A DNA stretch of 64,000 nucleotides from the NCBI RefSeq assembly GCF_036516575.1, contig NZ_DATBTY010000080.1, positions 1 to 64,000 of the forward strand. Reading direction: 5' to 3'. This DNA is from Cerasibacillus sp036516575 (GTDB lineage: Bacteria; Bacillota; Bacilli; Bacillales; Amphibacillaceae). Positions 51,801-60,250 of the stretch are shown one piece after another (position 1 is the stretch's first letter; each line of letters opens with the position of its first letter). Both the position numbers and the translations under genes were made by a program. A model generated the notes under the pieces. That model made no database searches. It was not told the origin of the DNA and saw only the letters and a list, made by a program, of their open reading frames with translations.

Positions 51801-52259
51801 TATGGTGATGTGTCTACGCTTGATACGCCAACATTTTTCTATGGAATGCGTCTAGGTGAAGAAATAGAAGTCGAAATTGAAAAAGGAAAGACCTTGTTTG
51901 TTAAGCTTATTTCTATATCAGAACCACGTTCGAATGGGACACGAGTTGTATACTTCGAATTAAATGGACAGCCAAGGGAAGTTATTATAGAAGATAAAAG
52001 TATAGAATCGACTGTGGCAACAACGCCTAAAGCAGATCCAGGAAACGAGCATCATATCGGTGCAACGATGCCAGGTACTGTAATCAAAGTGATGTGTGAA
52101 CAAGGGCAAAAGGTAGAAAAAGGTGACTATTTAATGATCACGGAAGCGATGAAAATGGAGACAACTGTTCAAGCCCCATTCTCAGGTGTCATTAAGGAAA
52201 TACATGTTAAAGCACAAGATGCTATATCTGTAGGAGATTTATTAATTGAATTAAAATAA
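48816..52259 (+). CDS. pyc: Pyruvate carboxylase
   Basis: Biotin enzyme making oxaloacetate from pyruvate, bicarbonate and ATP. Biotin carboxylase domain (about 6-460; GGGGRGMR, EVNPRVQVEHTITE), carboxyltransferase domain (about 530-850; FRDAHQSLLATR, HTHDTSGNG), pyruvate carboxylase linker domain, and C-terminal biotinyl domain with Lys1113 in EAMKMET. 1147 residues, full length. GAGGGGGA precedes the ATG, inside the ftsW end. Cotranscribed with ftsW. Expression is probably affected by the CcpN-type boxes; activity by DarB in relatives. Confidence 0.96.
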   Translation: MVKLNRLKKIMVANRGEIAIRIFRACAELNIRTVAIYSKEDTGSYHRYKADEAYLIGEGKKPIDAYLDIEGIIEIAKQVDVDAIHPGYGFLSENIEFAKRCEEEGIVFIGPKSEHLHMFGDKVRARTQAIHAGIPVIPGSDGPVHSVEEVEAFGKEHGYPIIIKATLGGGGRGMRIVRNENNLKAAYERAKSEAKAAFGNDEVYVEKLIENPKHIEVQIIGDEEGNIVHLYERDCSIQRRHQKLVEVAPSISITETLRHKICDASVQLMKHVGYVNAGTVEFLVTGSEFYFIEVNPRVQVEHTITEMITGIDIVQTQIKVADGHPLHSSVVDIPHQKDIKTWGYAVQSRVTTEDPLNNFMPDTGKINVYRSGGGFGVRLDAGNGFQGAEISPYYDSLLVKVSTWALSFEQAVQKMVRNLREFRIRGIKTNIPFLENVMLHEKFLSGEYNTTFVDESPELFVFPKRKNRGTKMLTYIADTTVNGFEGLTKEEKPHFDPLPIPKQTNSLPFQNGTKQILDEHGPEGVARWMKEQSEVLFTDTTFRDAHQSLLATRIRTKDLVNIAEPTAKLLPNLFSVEMWGGATFDVAYRFLKEDPWERLLKLRKKMPNILFQMLLRASNAVGYKNYPDNLIEQFVSKSAHAGIDVFRIFDSLNWVDNMVPAIKAVRESGKIAEASICYTGDILDSSRSKYDLSYYKDLAKQLEANGAHILGIKDMAGLLKPEAAYQLITALKETVDLPIHLHTHDTSGNGILTYKRAIDAGVDAVDVACSSMAGLTSQPSAQSLVYALGGSKRQPNMNIEAYEVLSQYWHHVRDYYKPFESGMNSPHTEIYMHEMPGGQYSNLQQQAKAVGLGDRWNEVKTMYRRVNDMFGDLVKVTPSSKVVGDMALFMVQNNLTEDDVYEKGETIDFPDSVIEFFQGYLGQPYQGFPQELQRIILKGKEPITKRPGELLEPVDFKQMRDTLFKQLDRQVTSFDLIAHALYPKVFMDYHKFQQQYGDVSTLDTPTFFYGMRLGEEIEVEIEKGKTLFVKLISISEPRSNGTRVVYFELNGQPREVIIEDKSIESTVATTPKADPGNEHHIGATMPGTVIKVMCEQGQKVEKGDYLMITEAMKMETTVQAPFSGVIKEIHVKAQDAISVGDLLIELK

Positions 52260-52261
52260 AA

Positions 52262-52297
52262 AAATCAGGAGCGGATGAACTGCTCCTGATTTTTTTT
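52262..52297. terminator. Bidirectional terminator, pyc / ctaA
   Basis: AAATCAGGAGC/GCTCCTGATT around a 9-base loop, T8. Confidence 0.9.
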
Positions 52298-53216
52298 ATT
52301 TGTTTTTTTCTAAGGACATACTTCGTGATGCAAGTAAAATAAAATAGCACAATAATGCAAAATAACATGAAATGACTAATGCATGTAATAGGGCAATGCC
52401 TAGGTTCAATAGGGTGAAAATAATCAAAGCTCCAAAAATGACTTGTAGAACGATGAGAATAATCATCGTTATGGAACCCCAATACATGAACTGATTATCA
52501 CGATAAGACTTTATGAGTCTTAAAAATAATGAAATGGTCCATACTAAAAGAATACCAGCTGTTAATCGATGTCCCATCTGTACAAATTGTTCAAAGCTGA
52601 AACTAGCTATATTCAGTGGAGCATTATTAAAACAAAATGGCCAATCTCGGCAAACCAAGTTCGCTTCAGTATGACGAACCAGCGCTCCAGTATAGACGGT
52701 GATCAGTGTGTATATTGATAACAAGTATATTTCTATTCGGTGTTTTTTACGAATGATTAAGCTAGATGTATCTAACTTTTTATCAACTTCAAATATAAGT
52801 AACATTAATAAAAAAACAGAGGCGAATGAAATAAGTGAAATACCAAAATGAAGTGCTAAAACAAAATCAGATTGCCCCCATACAACAGCTGCTGCTCCGA
52901 TTAATCCTTGTAAAACGAGAAAAACAACCGATAATATAGAAAGAAATTTTACTTCACGAATATGTCTGAGATGTTTCCAGGCTAGATAGGCAAGTGCTAG
53001 AATCACTATTCCACCGATGCCGGAAACGAGTCGATGACTTAATTCAATTAGAAGTTCTGGGGTGATTTCTGATGGGATAAGTTCGCCATGACATAGTGGC
53101 CAACTTTTACCGCATCCATCACCAGACTCAGTCTTGGTAACAAGAGCACCGCCGAGTAATATAAATACCATAATTGAGCTGGCTAAAACAGATAGCCATT
53201 TTAAAGTTCTTACCAT
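52296..53216 (-). CDS. ctaA: Heme A synthase
   Basis: Membrane monooxygenase converting heme O to heme A, needed for the caa3 oxidase encoded beside it. Eight helices; conserved heme-ligand histidines in LSHRLVSG, LHFG, RHTEANLVCRDWPFC and MGHRLTAG; cysteine pair GDGCGKSWPLC and CRDWPFC as in B. subtilis CtaA. 306 residues from the ATG preceded by AGAGAGG; the frame extends six codons upstream via a TTG with no ribosome binding site. Divergent from ctaB. Confidence 0.93.
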   Translation of the reverse strand: MVRTLKWLSVLASSIMVFILLGGALVTKTESGDGCGKSWPLCHGELIPSEITPELLIELSHRLVSGIGGIVILALAYLAWKHLRHIREVKFLSILSVVFLVLQGLIGAAAVVWGQSDFVLALHFGISLISFASVFLLMLLIFEVDKKLDTSSLIIRKKHRIEIYLLSIYTLITVYTGALVRHTEANLVCRDWPFCFNNAPLNIASFSFEQFVQMGHRLTAGILLVWTISLFLRLIKSYRDNQFMYWGSITMIILIVLQVIFGALIIFTLLNLGIALLHALVISCYFALLCYFILLASRSMSLEKNK

Positions 53217-53744
53217 ATAAATGCCTCTCTTCAACTATACAAAATAACTCATACAAATTTTAATCTGTTTTCAATGATAATATTAGTGATTAGGATAAAG
53301 CAAACAAATCGCCCTAAAAAGTGATTAATATCACGAAATTGTTACACATTCATGACATTCCACCATTTACATAGTGAAAAAAGGCAAAAACACTTGCAAA
53401 AAGGCGTTGAGTTTGCTAGAAATAATGTAGGGGAACTTTGCTATTCTAAATTTGACAACATGAAAAAGGGGTAATACATAAAGAAACACTATGAAATTAA
53501 GACTTTAGCGTCAATTCTTGTGTCTTAACTCTGGCTTCACAATGTTGACACAATCGCTGCAATAATGAACAAAATGTGAATCGAAATCATGTATTAGTAG
53601 TATAACGGCGTACTAGCTATTAGAAAAAGTTCTGTTATCCTATTTGGTGAAATGATGATTGAGATTAGTATGTCTTACATCACACTGGAACTTTTTATAA
53701 AATGTTTGGTTATACTAGCGATTTGAAGGGGGGATTAGAGCAAA
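53217..53744. other. ctaA-ctaB divergent regulatory region
   Basis: No coding region is seen in about 530 bases. It must hold both promoters. I see TTGCAA and TTGAGT hexamers at 53393-53414 but no well-spaced -10 for either. In B. subtilis ResD controls both genes; TTTGT/ACAAA-type half sites are scattered but not decisive. A CRP/FNR-type palindrome is annotated separately. Confidence 0.4.
53321..53334. promoter_or_regulatory. CRP/FNR-type palindrome
   Basis: GTGATTAATATCAC: GTGA-N6-TCAC, the arm spacing of CRP/FNR operators. About 105 bases upstream of ctaA. Confidence 0.4.
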
Positions 53745-54677
53745 TTGATTCAGACAGAAACGACTCCCAAAGAAGGGGCCAAGTCCACTTCGATTGGTAA
53801 ACAACCAACATGGATAGCTGAACTTAATGCATTGATCAAAATAGGCATCGTTAATTCCAATTTAATCACGACTTTTGTCGGGTTTTGGCTAGCACTTCAT
53901 TACACCAATCAATCGATTACAACCAATATGAGTCATTTCATTTTAACAATGATTGGAGCCGCATTTGTCATAGCAGGAGGTGCTGTCTTAAACAATTGGT
54001 ATGATGTTGATATTGATCCCGTTATGACTCGTACCCAAACAAGACCAACTGTTACAGGAAGAATCTCATTGAAATCAGCATTACTCATTGGTGTTTCTTT
54101 ATCTGTTATTGGTCATGTTTTGTTGCTATTTGTTAGTTTAGAAGCAACATTATGGGCGTTTGCTGGATGGTTTACGTATGTTGTTCTTTATACGATGTGG
54201 TCTAAGAGAAGGTACACACTCAACACAATTGTGGGTAGTTTTTCAGGAGCTGTACCACCTTTAATTGGGTGGACGGCAATCAATCAGGAACTTCATATTG
54301 TACCAATAACGCTGTTTCTCATTATGTTTATTTGGCAAATACCACATTTTCTGGCACTTGCCATGAAAAAGAGCGAAGAATATAAAAAAGCGCAAGTTCC
54401 TATGCTTCCTGCAGTTTATGGTTTCGATATGACGAAACGCCAAATTGTCATATATATAGCCTGTTTATTACCGTTACCATTTCTTCTTTTTTCCCTTGGT
54501 AAGGCATTCTTGATTATCGCAACAGTTCTAAATATTGGATGGCTAATCATGGGGATAGGTGGATTTTTCTCGAAAAACGATTTAAAATGGGCAAATATGA
54601 TTTTTGTTTATTCACTAAACTATTTGACAATCCTATTCATTACAATGGCAGTCGTAACTATAGATTTCCCCTTTTAA
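53745..54677 (+). CDS. ctaB: Protoheme IX farnesyltransferase (heme O synthase)
   Basis: Membrane prenyltransferase adding farnesyl to heme B. Polyprenyl-diphosphate motif NNWYDVDIDPVMTRTQTRP and the second conserved loop FLALAMKKSEEYKKAQVPMLP are present; about nine helices in 310 residues. TTG start, with GGGGGGA some ten bases upstream. First gene of ctaBCDEF. Confidence 0.94.
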   Translation: MIQTETTPKEGAKSTSIGKQPTWIAELNALIKIGIVNSNLITTFVGFWLALHYTNQSITTNMSHFILTMIGAAFVIAGGAVLNNWYDVDIDPVMTRTQTRPTVTGRISLKSALLIGVSLSVIGHVLLLFVSLEATLWAFAGWFTYVVLYTMWSKRRYTLNTIVGSFSGAVPPLIGWTAINQELHIVPITLFLIMFIWQIPHFLALAMKKSEEYKKAQVPMLPAVYGFDMTKRQIVIYIACLLPLPFLLFSLGKAFLIIATVLNIGWLIMGIGGFFSKNDLKWANMIFVYSLNYLTILFITMAVVTIDFPF

Positions 54678-54735
54678 TTGTCATTCTAAATGAGTAGATC
54701 ATTCACTTGGAAATTAAGAAAGAGAGGTATAGTAA

Positions 54736-55791
54736 ATGAAAGCTTGGATGGGTAAAATCAAAGCCCTCATATTAATGGGCCTCATGGCGGTCATTTTAAC
54801 AGGCTGTGGAAAAGAAAACCTAACCGCCCTAGTACCTAAAGGATATGGGGCAGATGAATCAATGAAGCTGATTATCCTAACGACGGTTATTATGGGTGGG
54901 GTATTCTTAGTTGTTGTTATTGTTTTAGCTTATGTTTTAATTCGCTTCCGCAGAAAAAAAGGCCAGGAGAATTATATTCCGAAACAAGTTGAAGGAAATA
55001 AAACACTAGAAACAGTTTGGACTATTATTCCGGTTATTCTCGTAATAATCATGGCGGTCCCAACAACACTTGTTTCATTCGACTTAGCTGATGCAAGTGA
55101 TAGTAAGGATCATATAAATATTGATATTACAGGAAATCAGTACTGGTGGCATTTTAACTATCAAGATGAAGATATTCAAACGAGCCAGGACTTATATGTT
55201 CCAGTAGGTGAAAAAGTTTATTTGAATATGATTTCTTCTGACGTGATCCACTCTTTCTGGGTTCCATCTATTAGCGGTAAAATGGACGTCAACCCTGAAA
55301 ACACCAACACAATGTATATTGAAGCTTATGAAGAAGGTGTATATTGGGGGAAATGTGCTGAATTATGTGGACCAAGTCACTCTTTAATGGACTTTAAAGT
55401 GGTCGTTGTAAGTAAAGAAGAATATGAGCAATGGGTAGCAGATATGAAAAATTACGATCCAGAGAAAGATGAACCAGAAAGTGCCGTTGCTAAAGAAGGT
55501 AAAGATTTATTTGAAGAAAATAATTGTATGGCATGTCATGCCATTGGTTCATCACCAGTACAAGTAGGACCGAACTTAACAAACTTTGGTAACCGTTCAA
55601 GAATTGCTGGTTACAAAGAAACTACAAAAGAAAATCTGGTGAACTGGTTAAAAGATCCTGAAGAAATGAAACCAGGAAACTTAATGACTGGAAAGTATCC
55701 AGAACTTAATGATGATGAAGCAGACAAGATTGCAGAGTACCTCTTGCAATTAAAAGTAACAGATGTTACGCCTGATAGTGCAGGCAAATAA
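54736..55791 (+). CDS. ctaC: Cytochrome caa3 oxidase subunit II with cytochrome c domain
   Basis: Lipoprotein-like signal (LTGC, Cys24), two helices, a CuA domain with ligands in C207-AELC211-GPSH215, and a fused C-terminal cytochrome c domain with C264-MAC-H268 and the distal methionine likely in NLMTGKYP. This is the caa3 arrangement: electrons pass from cytochrome c via CuA to subunit I. 351 residues. AGAGAGG precedes the ATG. Confidence 0.95.
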   Translation: MKAWMGKIKALILMGLMAVILTGCGKENLTALVPKGYGADESMKLIILTTVIMGGVFLVVVIVLAYVLIRFRRKKGQENYIPKQVEGNKTLETVWTIIPVILVIIMAVPTTLVSFDLADASDSKDHINIDITGNQYWWHFNYQDEDIQTSQDLYVPVGEKVYLNMISSDVIHSFWVPSISGKMDVNPENTNTMYIEAYEEGVYWGKCAELCGPSHSLMDFKVVVVSKEEYEQWVADMKNYDPEKDEPESAVAKEGKDLFEENNCMACHAIGSSPVQVGPNLTNFGNRSRIAGYKETTKENLVNWLKDPEEMKPGNLMTGKYPELNDDEADKIAEYLLQLKVTDVTPDSAGK

Positions 55792-55827
55792 AATTAACAA
55801 TAAGAATGATTTAGGGAGGTTTAATCT

Positions 55828-57699
55828 GTGAGTATAGCAGTTAGTGAAAGCAGTGCGAAGGCACAGAAAAGAAGTATTGGTGCTGTACTGTGGGATTATT
55901 TAACAACTGTCGATCATATGAAGATTGCTCATTTATATATTTTCGGTGGGGCGTTTTTCTTCATCCTCGGTGGTATTGAAGCGATTATTATTCGGATTCA
56001 ATTATTAGTACCGGAAAATGATTTCGTTTCTGCAGGATTTTACAACGAAGTCATTACAATGCATGGTACAACAATGATATTCTTAGCGGCCATGCCATTA
56101 TTGCTTGGTTTAATGAATGCGATAATGCCACTACAGATTGGTGCGCGTGATGTTGCATTTCCATTTTTAAACGCATTAGGTGTATGGTTATTTATCCTTG
56201 GAGGATTATTATTAAATTTAAGTTGGGTCTTTGGTGGAGCACCAGATGCTGGTTGGACTGCATATGCACCATTATCAAGTACATCACCCGGCCATGGTGT
56301 TGATTTCTATGTTATGGGTCTACAACTTGCAGGTGCTGGTACTTTAATGAGTGGAATTAACTTCTTAGTTACAATCATTAACATGCGTGCACCTGGAATG
56401 ACATATATGCGGATGCCGTTGTTCACATGGACAACATTTATTACAAGTATCCTAATTTTATTTGCATTCCCGGCATTAACAGTAGGACTTTTCTTATTAC
56501 AGTTTGACCGTATGTTTGGTGCAGCATTCTTTGATGTTGCTCTTGGTGGTAATACGATTATTTGGCAGCATTTATTCTGGATTTTCGGACACCCTGAGGT
56601 TTATATTTTAATCTTGCCTGTATTCGGGGCATTTAGTGAGATATTCTCTACATTCTCTAAAAAACGTATTTTTGGTTATACTTCCATGATCTTTGCAACA
56701 ATGTTAATTGCGTTCTTAGGATTCATGGTTTGGGCTCACCATATGTTTACAGTAGGTATGGGGCCAATTGCTAACACTATTTTCTCTGTTGCAACAATGG
56801 CGATTGCTGTTCCAACAGGTATTAAAATCTTTAACTGGCTCGCAACAATGTGGGGCGGTAGTGTTAAATTAAACTCCGCTATGTTATGGAGTATCGGATT
56901 CATTCCATCATTTACAATTGGTGGTATGACAGGTATCATGGTTGCAACAGTAGCAGCTGACTATCAGTATCATGATACGTATTTCGTTATTGCTCACTTC
57001 CACTATACAATTGTTGGTGGAACGGTAATGGGTATTTTCGCAGGTTTAACTTATTGGTGGCCAAAAATTTTCGGCCGTGTGTTAAACGAAACGCTTGGAC
57101 AAATTACGTTCTGGACATTCTTTGTCGGTTTCCATATGACATTCTTTATTCAACACTTCCTCGGCCTAATGGGAATGCCACGCCGTTACTGGGTATTCTT
57201 GGAAGACCAAGGATTAGATACTGGTAACTTAATTAGTTCAATCGGTGCATTCTTAATGGCAGTCGGTGTTATCGTGTTTATCATTAATGCTATTTATGTG
57301 TGGTTAAAAGGTGAAAAAGCAGCAAATGACCCATGGGATGGTCGTACATTAGAGTGGACAACGGCTTCACCTCCAGAACATTATAACTGGAAACAAACAC
57401 CACTAATTCGTGGTCTTGACTGCCTATGGTTAGAAAAAACTGAAGGTAATGGAAAGATGATTCCTGCGCATCCATTGAAAGATATTCATATGCCGAACGG
57501 ATCGATTTTACCATTTATTATGTCTTTAGGATTCTTTATTGCTGGTATCGGATTTATTTACCAAACAGACAATAAATTATGGTATATCGCTCTCTTTGGT
57601 GGAATGGCTATAGCGTTATTGACTATGCTTGTTAGATCTGTTCAAGATGATGTAGGACATTATATAACGAAAGAGGAATTAAAAGGGGAGGCTGAATAA
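55828..57699 (+). CDS. ctaD: Cytochrome caa3 oxidase subunit I
   Basis: Catalytic heme-copper subunit. Heme a ligand in ITMHGTTMIFLAAMP, CuB ligands and the cross-linked His-Tyr in IFGHPEVYILILP, WAHHMFTVGMG, heme a3/a ligands in YFVIAHFHYTIVGG. The K-channel tyrosine is in HPEVY. About 14 helices, 623 residues including the C-terminal extension seen in caa3 enzymes. GTG start preceded by GGGAGG. Confidence 0.96.
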   Translation: MSIAVSESSAKAQKRSIGAVLWDYLTTVDHMKIAHLYIFGGAFFFILGGIEAIIIRIQLLVPENDFVSAGFYNEVITMHGTTMIFLAAMPLLLGLMNAIMPLQIGARDVAFPFLNALGVWLFILGGLLLNLSWVFGGAPDAGWTAYAPLSSTSPGHGVDFYVMGLQLAGAGTLMSGINFLVTIINMRAPGMTYMRMPLFTWTTFITSILILFAFPALTVGLFLLQFDRMFGAAFFDVALGGNTIIWQHLFWIFGHPEVYILILPVFGAFSEIFSTFSKKRIFGYTSMIFATMLIAFLGFMVWAHHMFTVGMGPIANTIFSVATMAIAVPTGIKIFNWLATMWGGSVKLNSAMLWSIGFIPSFTIGGMTGIMVATVAADYQYHDTYFVIAHFHYTIVGGTVMGIFAGLTYWWPKIFGRVLNETLGQITFWTFFVGFHMTFFIQHFLGLMGMPRRYWVFLEDQGLDTGNLISSIGAFLMAVGVIVFIINAIYVWLKGEKAANDPWDGRTLEWTTASPPEHYNWKQTPLIRGLDCLWLEKTEGNGKMIPAHPLKDIHMPNGSILPFIMSLGFFIAGIGFIYQTDNKLWYIALFGGMAIALLTMLVRSVQDDVGHYITKEELKGEAE

Positions 57700-57701
57700 A
57701 C

Positions 57702-58325
57702 ATGAATCATGATCATATATTTAACCCGAAATCATTGCCGCATTCACCTGAAAAGGCCACCCTTGAAGGTAAAAACAAGTTTCTTGGTCTATGGTTTTTC
57801 TTAGGCGGTGAAACCGTACTATTCGCTAGTTTGTTCGGGACATTTATTGCTTTAAGAAATTCTACAGCAGGCGGTCCTTCGTCCGAAGAGCTCTTCGGAC
57901 TGGAACTCGTCTTTATTATGACAATTCTATTATTAACAAGTTCTTTAACAAGTGTATATGCCATGTATCATATGAAAAATCATGATTACAAAAAAATGCA
58001 ACTATGGCTTGGTATTACTGGCCTATTAGGCATAAGTTTCTTAGGATTAGAAATCTATGAGTTTACACATTATATTACTGAGTATGGTTTTACTTTCCGT
58101 TCTTCTGCATTCGGATCTGCCTTCTATACATTAGTTGGCTTCCATGGTGGACACGTTACATTCGGTATCGCTTGGTTAATCGTCATCATGATTCGTAATG
58201 CGCGAAGAGGACTCAACTTATACAACGCACCGAAATTCAATACATTTAGCTTATACTGGCACTATATTGATGTCGTATGGGTGTTTGTATTTACCGTTGT
58301 ATACTTAATGGGAAAGGTGGGTTAA
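57702..58325 (+). CDS. ctaE: Cytochrome caa3 oxidase subunit III
   Basis: 207-residue membrane protein with five helices, two bases after ctaD. Subunit III signatures LGLWFFLGGETVLFASLFGTF, GSAFYTLVGFHGGHVTFGI and the final YWHYIDVVWVFVFTVVYL. Stabilises subunit I and its proton uptake path. The ribosome binding site (GGGGAGG) lies inside the ctaD end. Confidence 0.95.
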   Translation: MNHDHIFNPKSLPHSPEKATLEGKNKFLGLWFFLGGETVLFASLFGTFIALRNSTAGGPSSEELFGLELVFIMTILLLTSSLTSVYAMYHMKNHDYKKMQLWLGITGLLGISFLGLEIYEFTHYITEYGFTFRSSAFGSAFYTLVGFHGGHVTFGIAWLIVIMIRNARRGLNLYNAPKFNTFSLYWHYIDVVWVFVFTVVYLMGKVG

Positions 58326-58328
58326 AAC

Positions 58329-58652
58329 ATGACAGACAACACCAATACCAACCAATTAACTGATTATCATAAGCAAAAAAATAAGGAAGAAATGAAACGT
58401 AATGTCATTTCCTTCGCATTAATGATTATTTCGACAATTATTGCTTTTGTAATTGTTGGAAGTGGAATTATGGATCGAATTTTTGCGGTATTTCTTCTGT
58501 TTATCCTAGCGACTATCCAAGTTGCTTTCCAATTCTTTTACTTCATGCATATGAAGGATAAAGGTCATGCATTACCCGCAGTCATGATTGTTGGAGGTAC
58601 ATGGGCAGCATTTTTGACTGTATTTGGTTTAGTAGCCGCTGTTTGGTGGTAA
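58329..58652 (+). CDS. ctaF: Cytochrome caa3 oxidase subunit IV
   Basis: 107 residues, three helices, after a polar N-terminus. QVAFQFFYFMHMKDKG is the family mark. Three bases after ctaE. A terminator follows, so ctaBCDEF ends here and ctaG has its own start. Confidence 0.93.
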   Translation: MTDNTNTNQLTDYHKQKNKEEMKRNVISFALMIISTIIAFVIVGSGIMDRIFAVFLLFILATIQVAFQFFYFMHMKDKGHALPAVMIVGGTWAAFLTVFGLVAAVWW

Positions 58653-58666
58653 TGCCACCCGAATTA

Positions 58667-58703
58667 AAAGAGAGATCAGGAAGATGGCCTGATCTCTTTT
58701 TGA
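58667..58703 (+). terminator. Terminator after ctaF
   Basis: AAAGAGAGATCAGG/CCTGATCTCTTTT with T5. Confidence 0.88.
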
Positions 58704-58805
58704 TTTTTATATAAACTGTCGCTATTTTGTCAGATTAAACACATGAATATAGTGTAAACATGATGTATACTAAGAGAAACGATTCACATCTATGGAGATG
58801 ATATT

Positions 58806-59717
58806 ATGTGGCTTGAGTTACAAATATTTGGTTTCCGTGCTTTATGGAGCCCATACTTCTTTTTATTTGTTTTAGCTCTAAGTATTGTATATTACCTTGT
58901 TACAGGTCCGTATCGACATAAGATTGGTGGTACGAATGTTGATAAGCCAACAGTAACCGAGCAAGTTCAGTTTTATATAGCAATGATTATATTGTATGTT
59001 GTTAAAGGGTCACCAGTTGATTTACTTTCACATATTATGTTAACATTTCATATGACACAGATGGCATTACTATATTTAGCTGTTCCGATTTTAGTTATTA
59101 AAGGCTTACCGAAATGGATCTGGGAAAAAATCATTTATCAGCCGGTTGTTTTTCCAATATTAAATCTTTTAACGAAACCGATAATAGCAATTTTACTTTT
59201 TAATGGTTTGTTTTCTTTGTATCACATACCACCAGTATTTGATTTTACGAAATCATCTCTAATTGCACACACAATAAGTACATTAATTTTATTGTTTGCT
59301 GCATTTATTATGTTTATGCCTGTTATGTCACCTGTTAAGGAATTTAACCGTTTAAAACCACTAGTCAAGATTTTTTACGTATTTGGTAATGCTGTGTTAA
59401 TTACACCAGCATGTGCTTTAATTATCTTTGCCGATGTACCATTATACGAGGCGTATACAGCCCATGGTGCTTGGATTCAGGCCTTAAGCCTATGTGTTCC
59501 AGGTGATGTATTAACTGACATACCTACACAATTGTCTGGACCTGAAATGTTTTCACCACTTAGCTTATTAGATGATCAACAACTAGGTGGTATTATTATG
59601 AAGATCATGCAAGAAATCACATATTTTATCATACTAACACAAATTTTCCGTGCGTGGTTTACTGCTGATAAACTAAAAGCAGATCCTATACCAACAAATG
59701 TACCTGAAACACATTAA
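58806..59717 (+). CDS. ctaG: Cytochrome c oxidase assembly factor CtaG (caa3 type)
   Basis: Membrane protein of 303 residues with about seven helices, needed in B. subtilis for active caa3 oxidase, probably for CuB insertion. Conserved segments HIMLTFHMTQMALLYLAVP, LFSLYHIPPVFD and a late DDQQLGGIIMKIMQEI. This family is unrelated to the mitochondrial Cox11-type CtaG. It is separated from ctaF by a terminator and followed by a DUF420 gene after 32 bases. Confidence 0.93.
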   Translation: MWLELQIFGFRALWSPYFFLFVLALSIVYYLVTGPYRHKIGGTNVDKPTVTEQVQFYIAMIILYVVKGSPVDLLSHIMLTFHMTQMALLYLAVPILVIKGLPKWIWEKIIYQPVVFPILNLLTKPIIAILLFNGLFSLYHIPPVFDFTKSSLIAHTISTLILLFAAFIMFMPVMSPVKEFNRLKPLVKIFYVFGNAVLITPACALIIFADVPLYEAYTAHGAWIQALSLCVPGDVLTDIPTQLSGPEMFSPLSLLDDQQLGGIIMKIMQEITYFIILTQIFRAWFTADKLKADPIPTNVPETH

Positions 59718-59749
59718 AAAAACCTATGAAGAGGGGAAGAAAGTAAAAC

Positions 59750-60205
59750 ATGCCAGTATTACCAACGATTAGTACATTTTTTATTATTGTTAGTGCTATT
59801 TTAGTAGCCATTGGATGGCGGCTGATTATTAAAGGAAAGAAAGCGGCTCATAAAAAGACAATGATAGCCGCAGCAATTAGTGCGCTCGCTTTCTTTATTA
59901 TTTATTTATCGAGAACCGTTTTTATTGGGAATACAAGTTTTGGTGGACCAGATGATATTAAAATCTATTATACAATCTTCTTGTTTTTCCATATTTTATT
60001 AGCGACAACAGGTGCCGTTTTTGGTATTGTGACATTAGTGTTAGCTTTTAAACGAAATATTCCAAAACACGAAAAAATTGGCCCAATAACAAGCGTTATT
60101 TGGTTCTTTACCGCTATTACTGGAGTAATGGTTTATCTTCTATTATATGTGTTCTACAAAGGTGGAGACACAACGAGTTTAATCAAAGCAATCCTTGGGG
60201 CATAA
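59750..60205 (+). CDS. DUF420 membrane protein (YozB/CtaM-like)
   Basis: Four- or five-helix protein of 151 residues of the DUF420 family. In S. aureus the homologue CtaM is required for heme-copper oxidase activity, and B. subtilis has YozB. The position directly after ctaG supports an oxidase assembly role. Histidines in KKAAHKKTM and FFHILLATTGA may bind metal or heme. GAGGGGAAG precedes the ATG. Confidence 0.85.
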   Translation: MPVLPTISTFFIIVSAILVAIGWRLIIKGKKAAHKKTMIAAAISALAFFIIYLSRTVFIGNTSFGGPDDIKIYYTIFLFFHILLATTGAVFGIVTLVLAFKRNIPKHEKIGPITSVIWFFTAITGVMVYLLLYVFYKGGDTTSLIKAILGA

Positions 60206-60210
60206 AAAGA

Positions 60211-60245
60211 AAAAATGTGTGGATTTTATATCCACACATTTTTTA
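60211..60245. terminator. Bidirectional terminator after the DUF420 gene
   Basis: AAAAATGTGTGGAT/ATCCACACATTTTT around a 5-base loop. Confidence 0.9.
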
Positions 60246-60250
60246 TGTTG

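Noticed and set aside
53217..53744. Small RNA or gene in the ctaA-ctaB gap
   Set aside because: No open frame with a start signal and no strong hairpin with a T run; regulatory DNA is the simpler reading.
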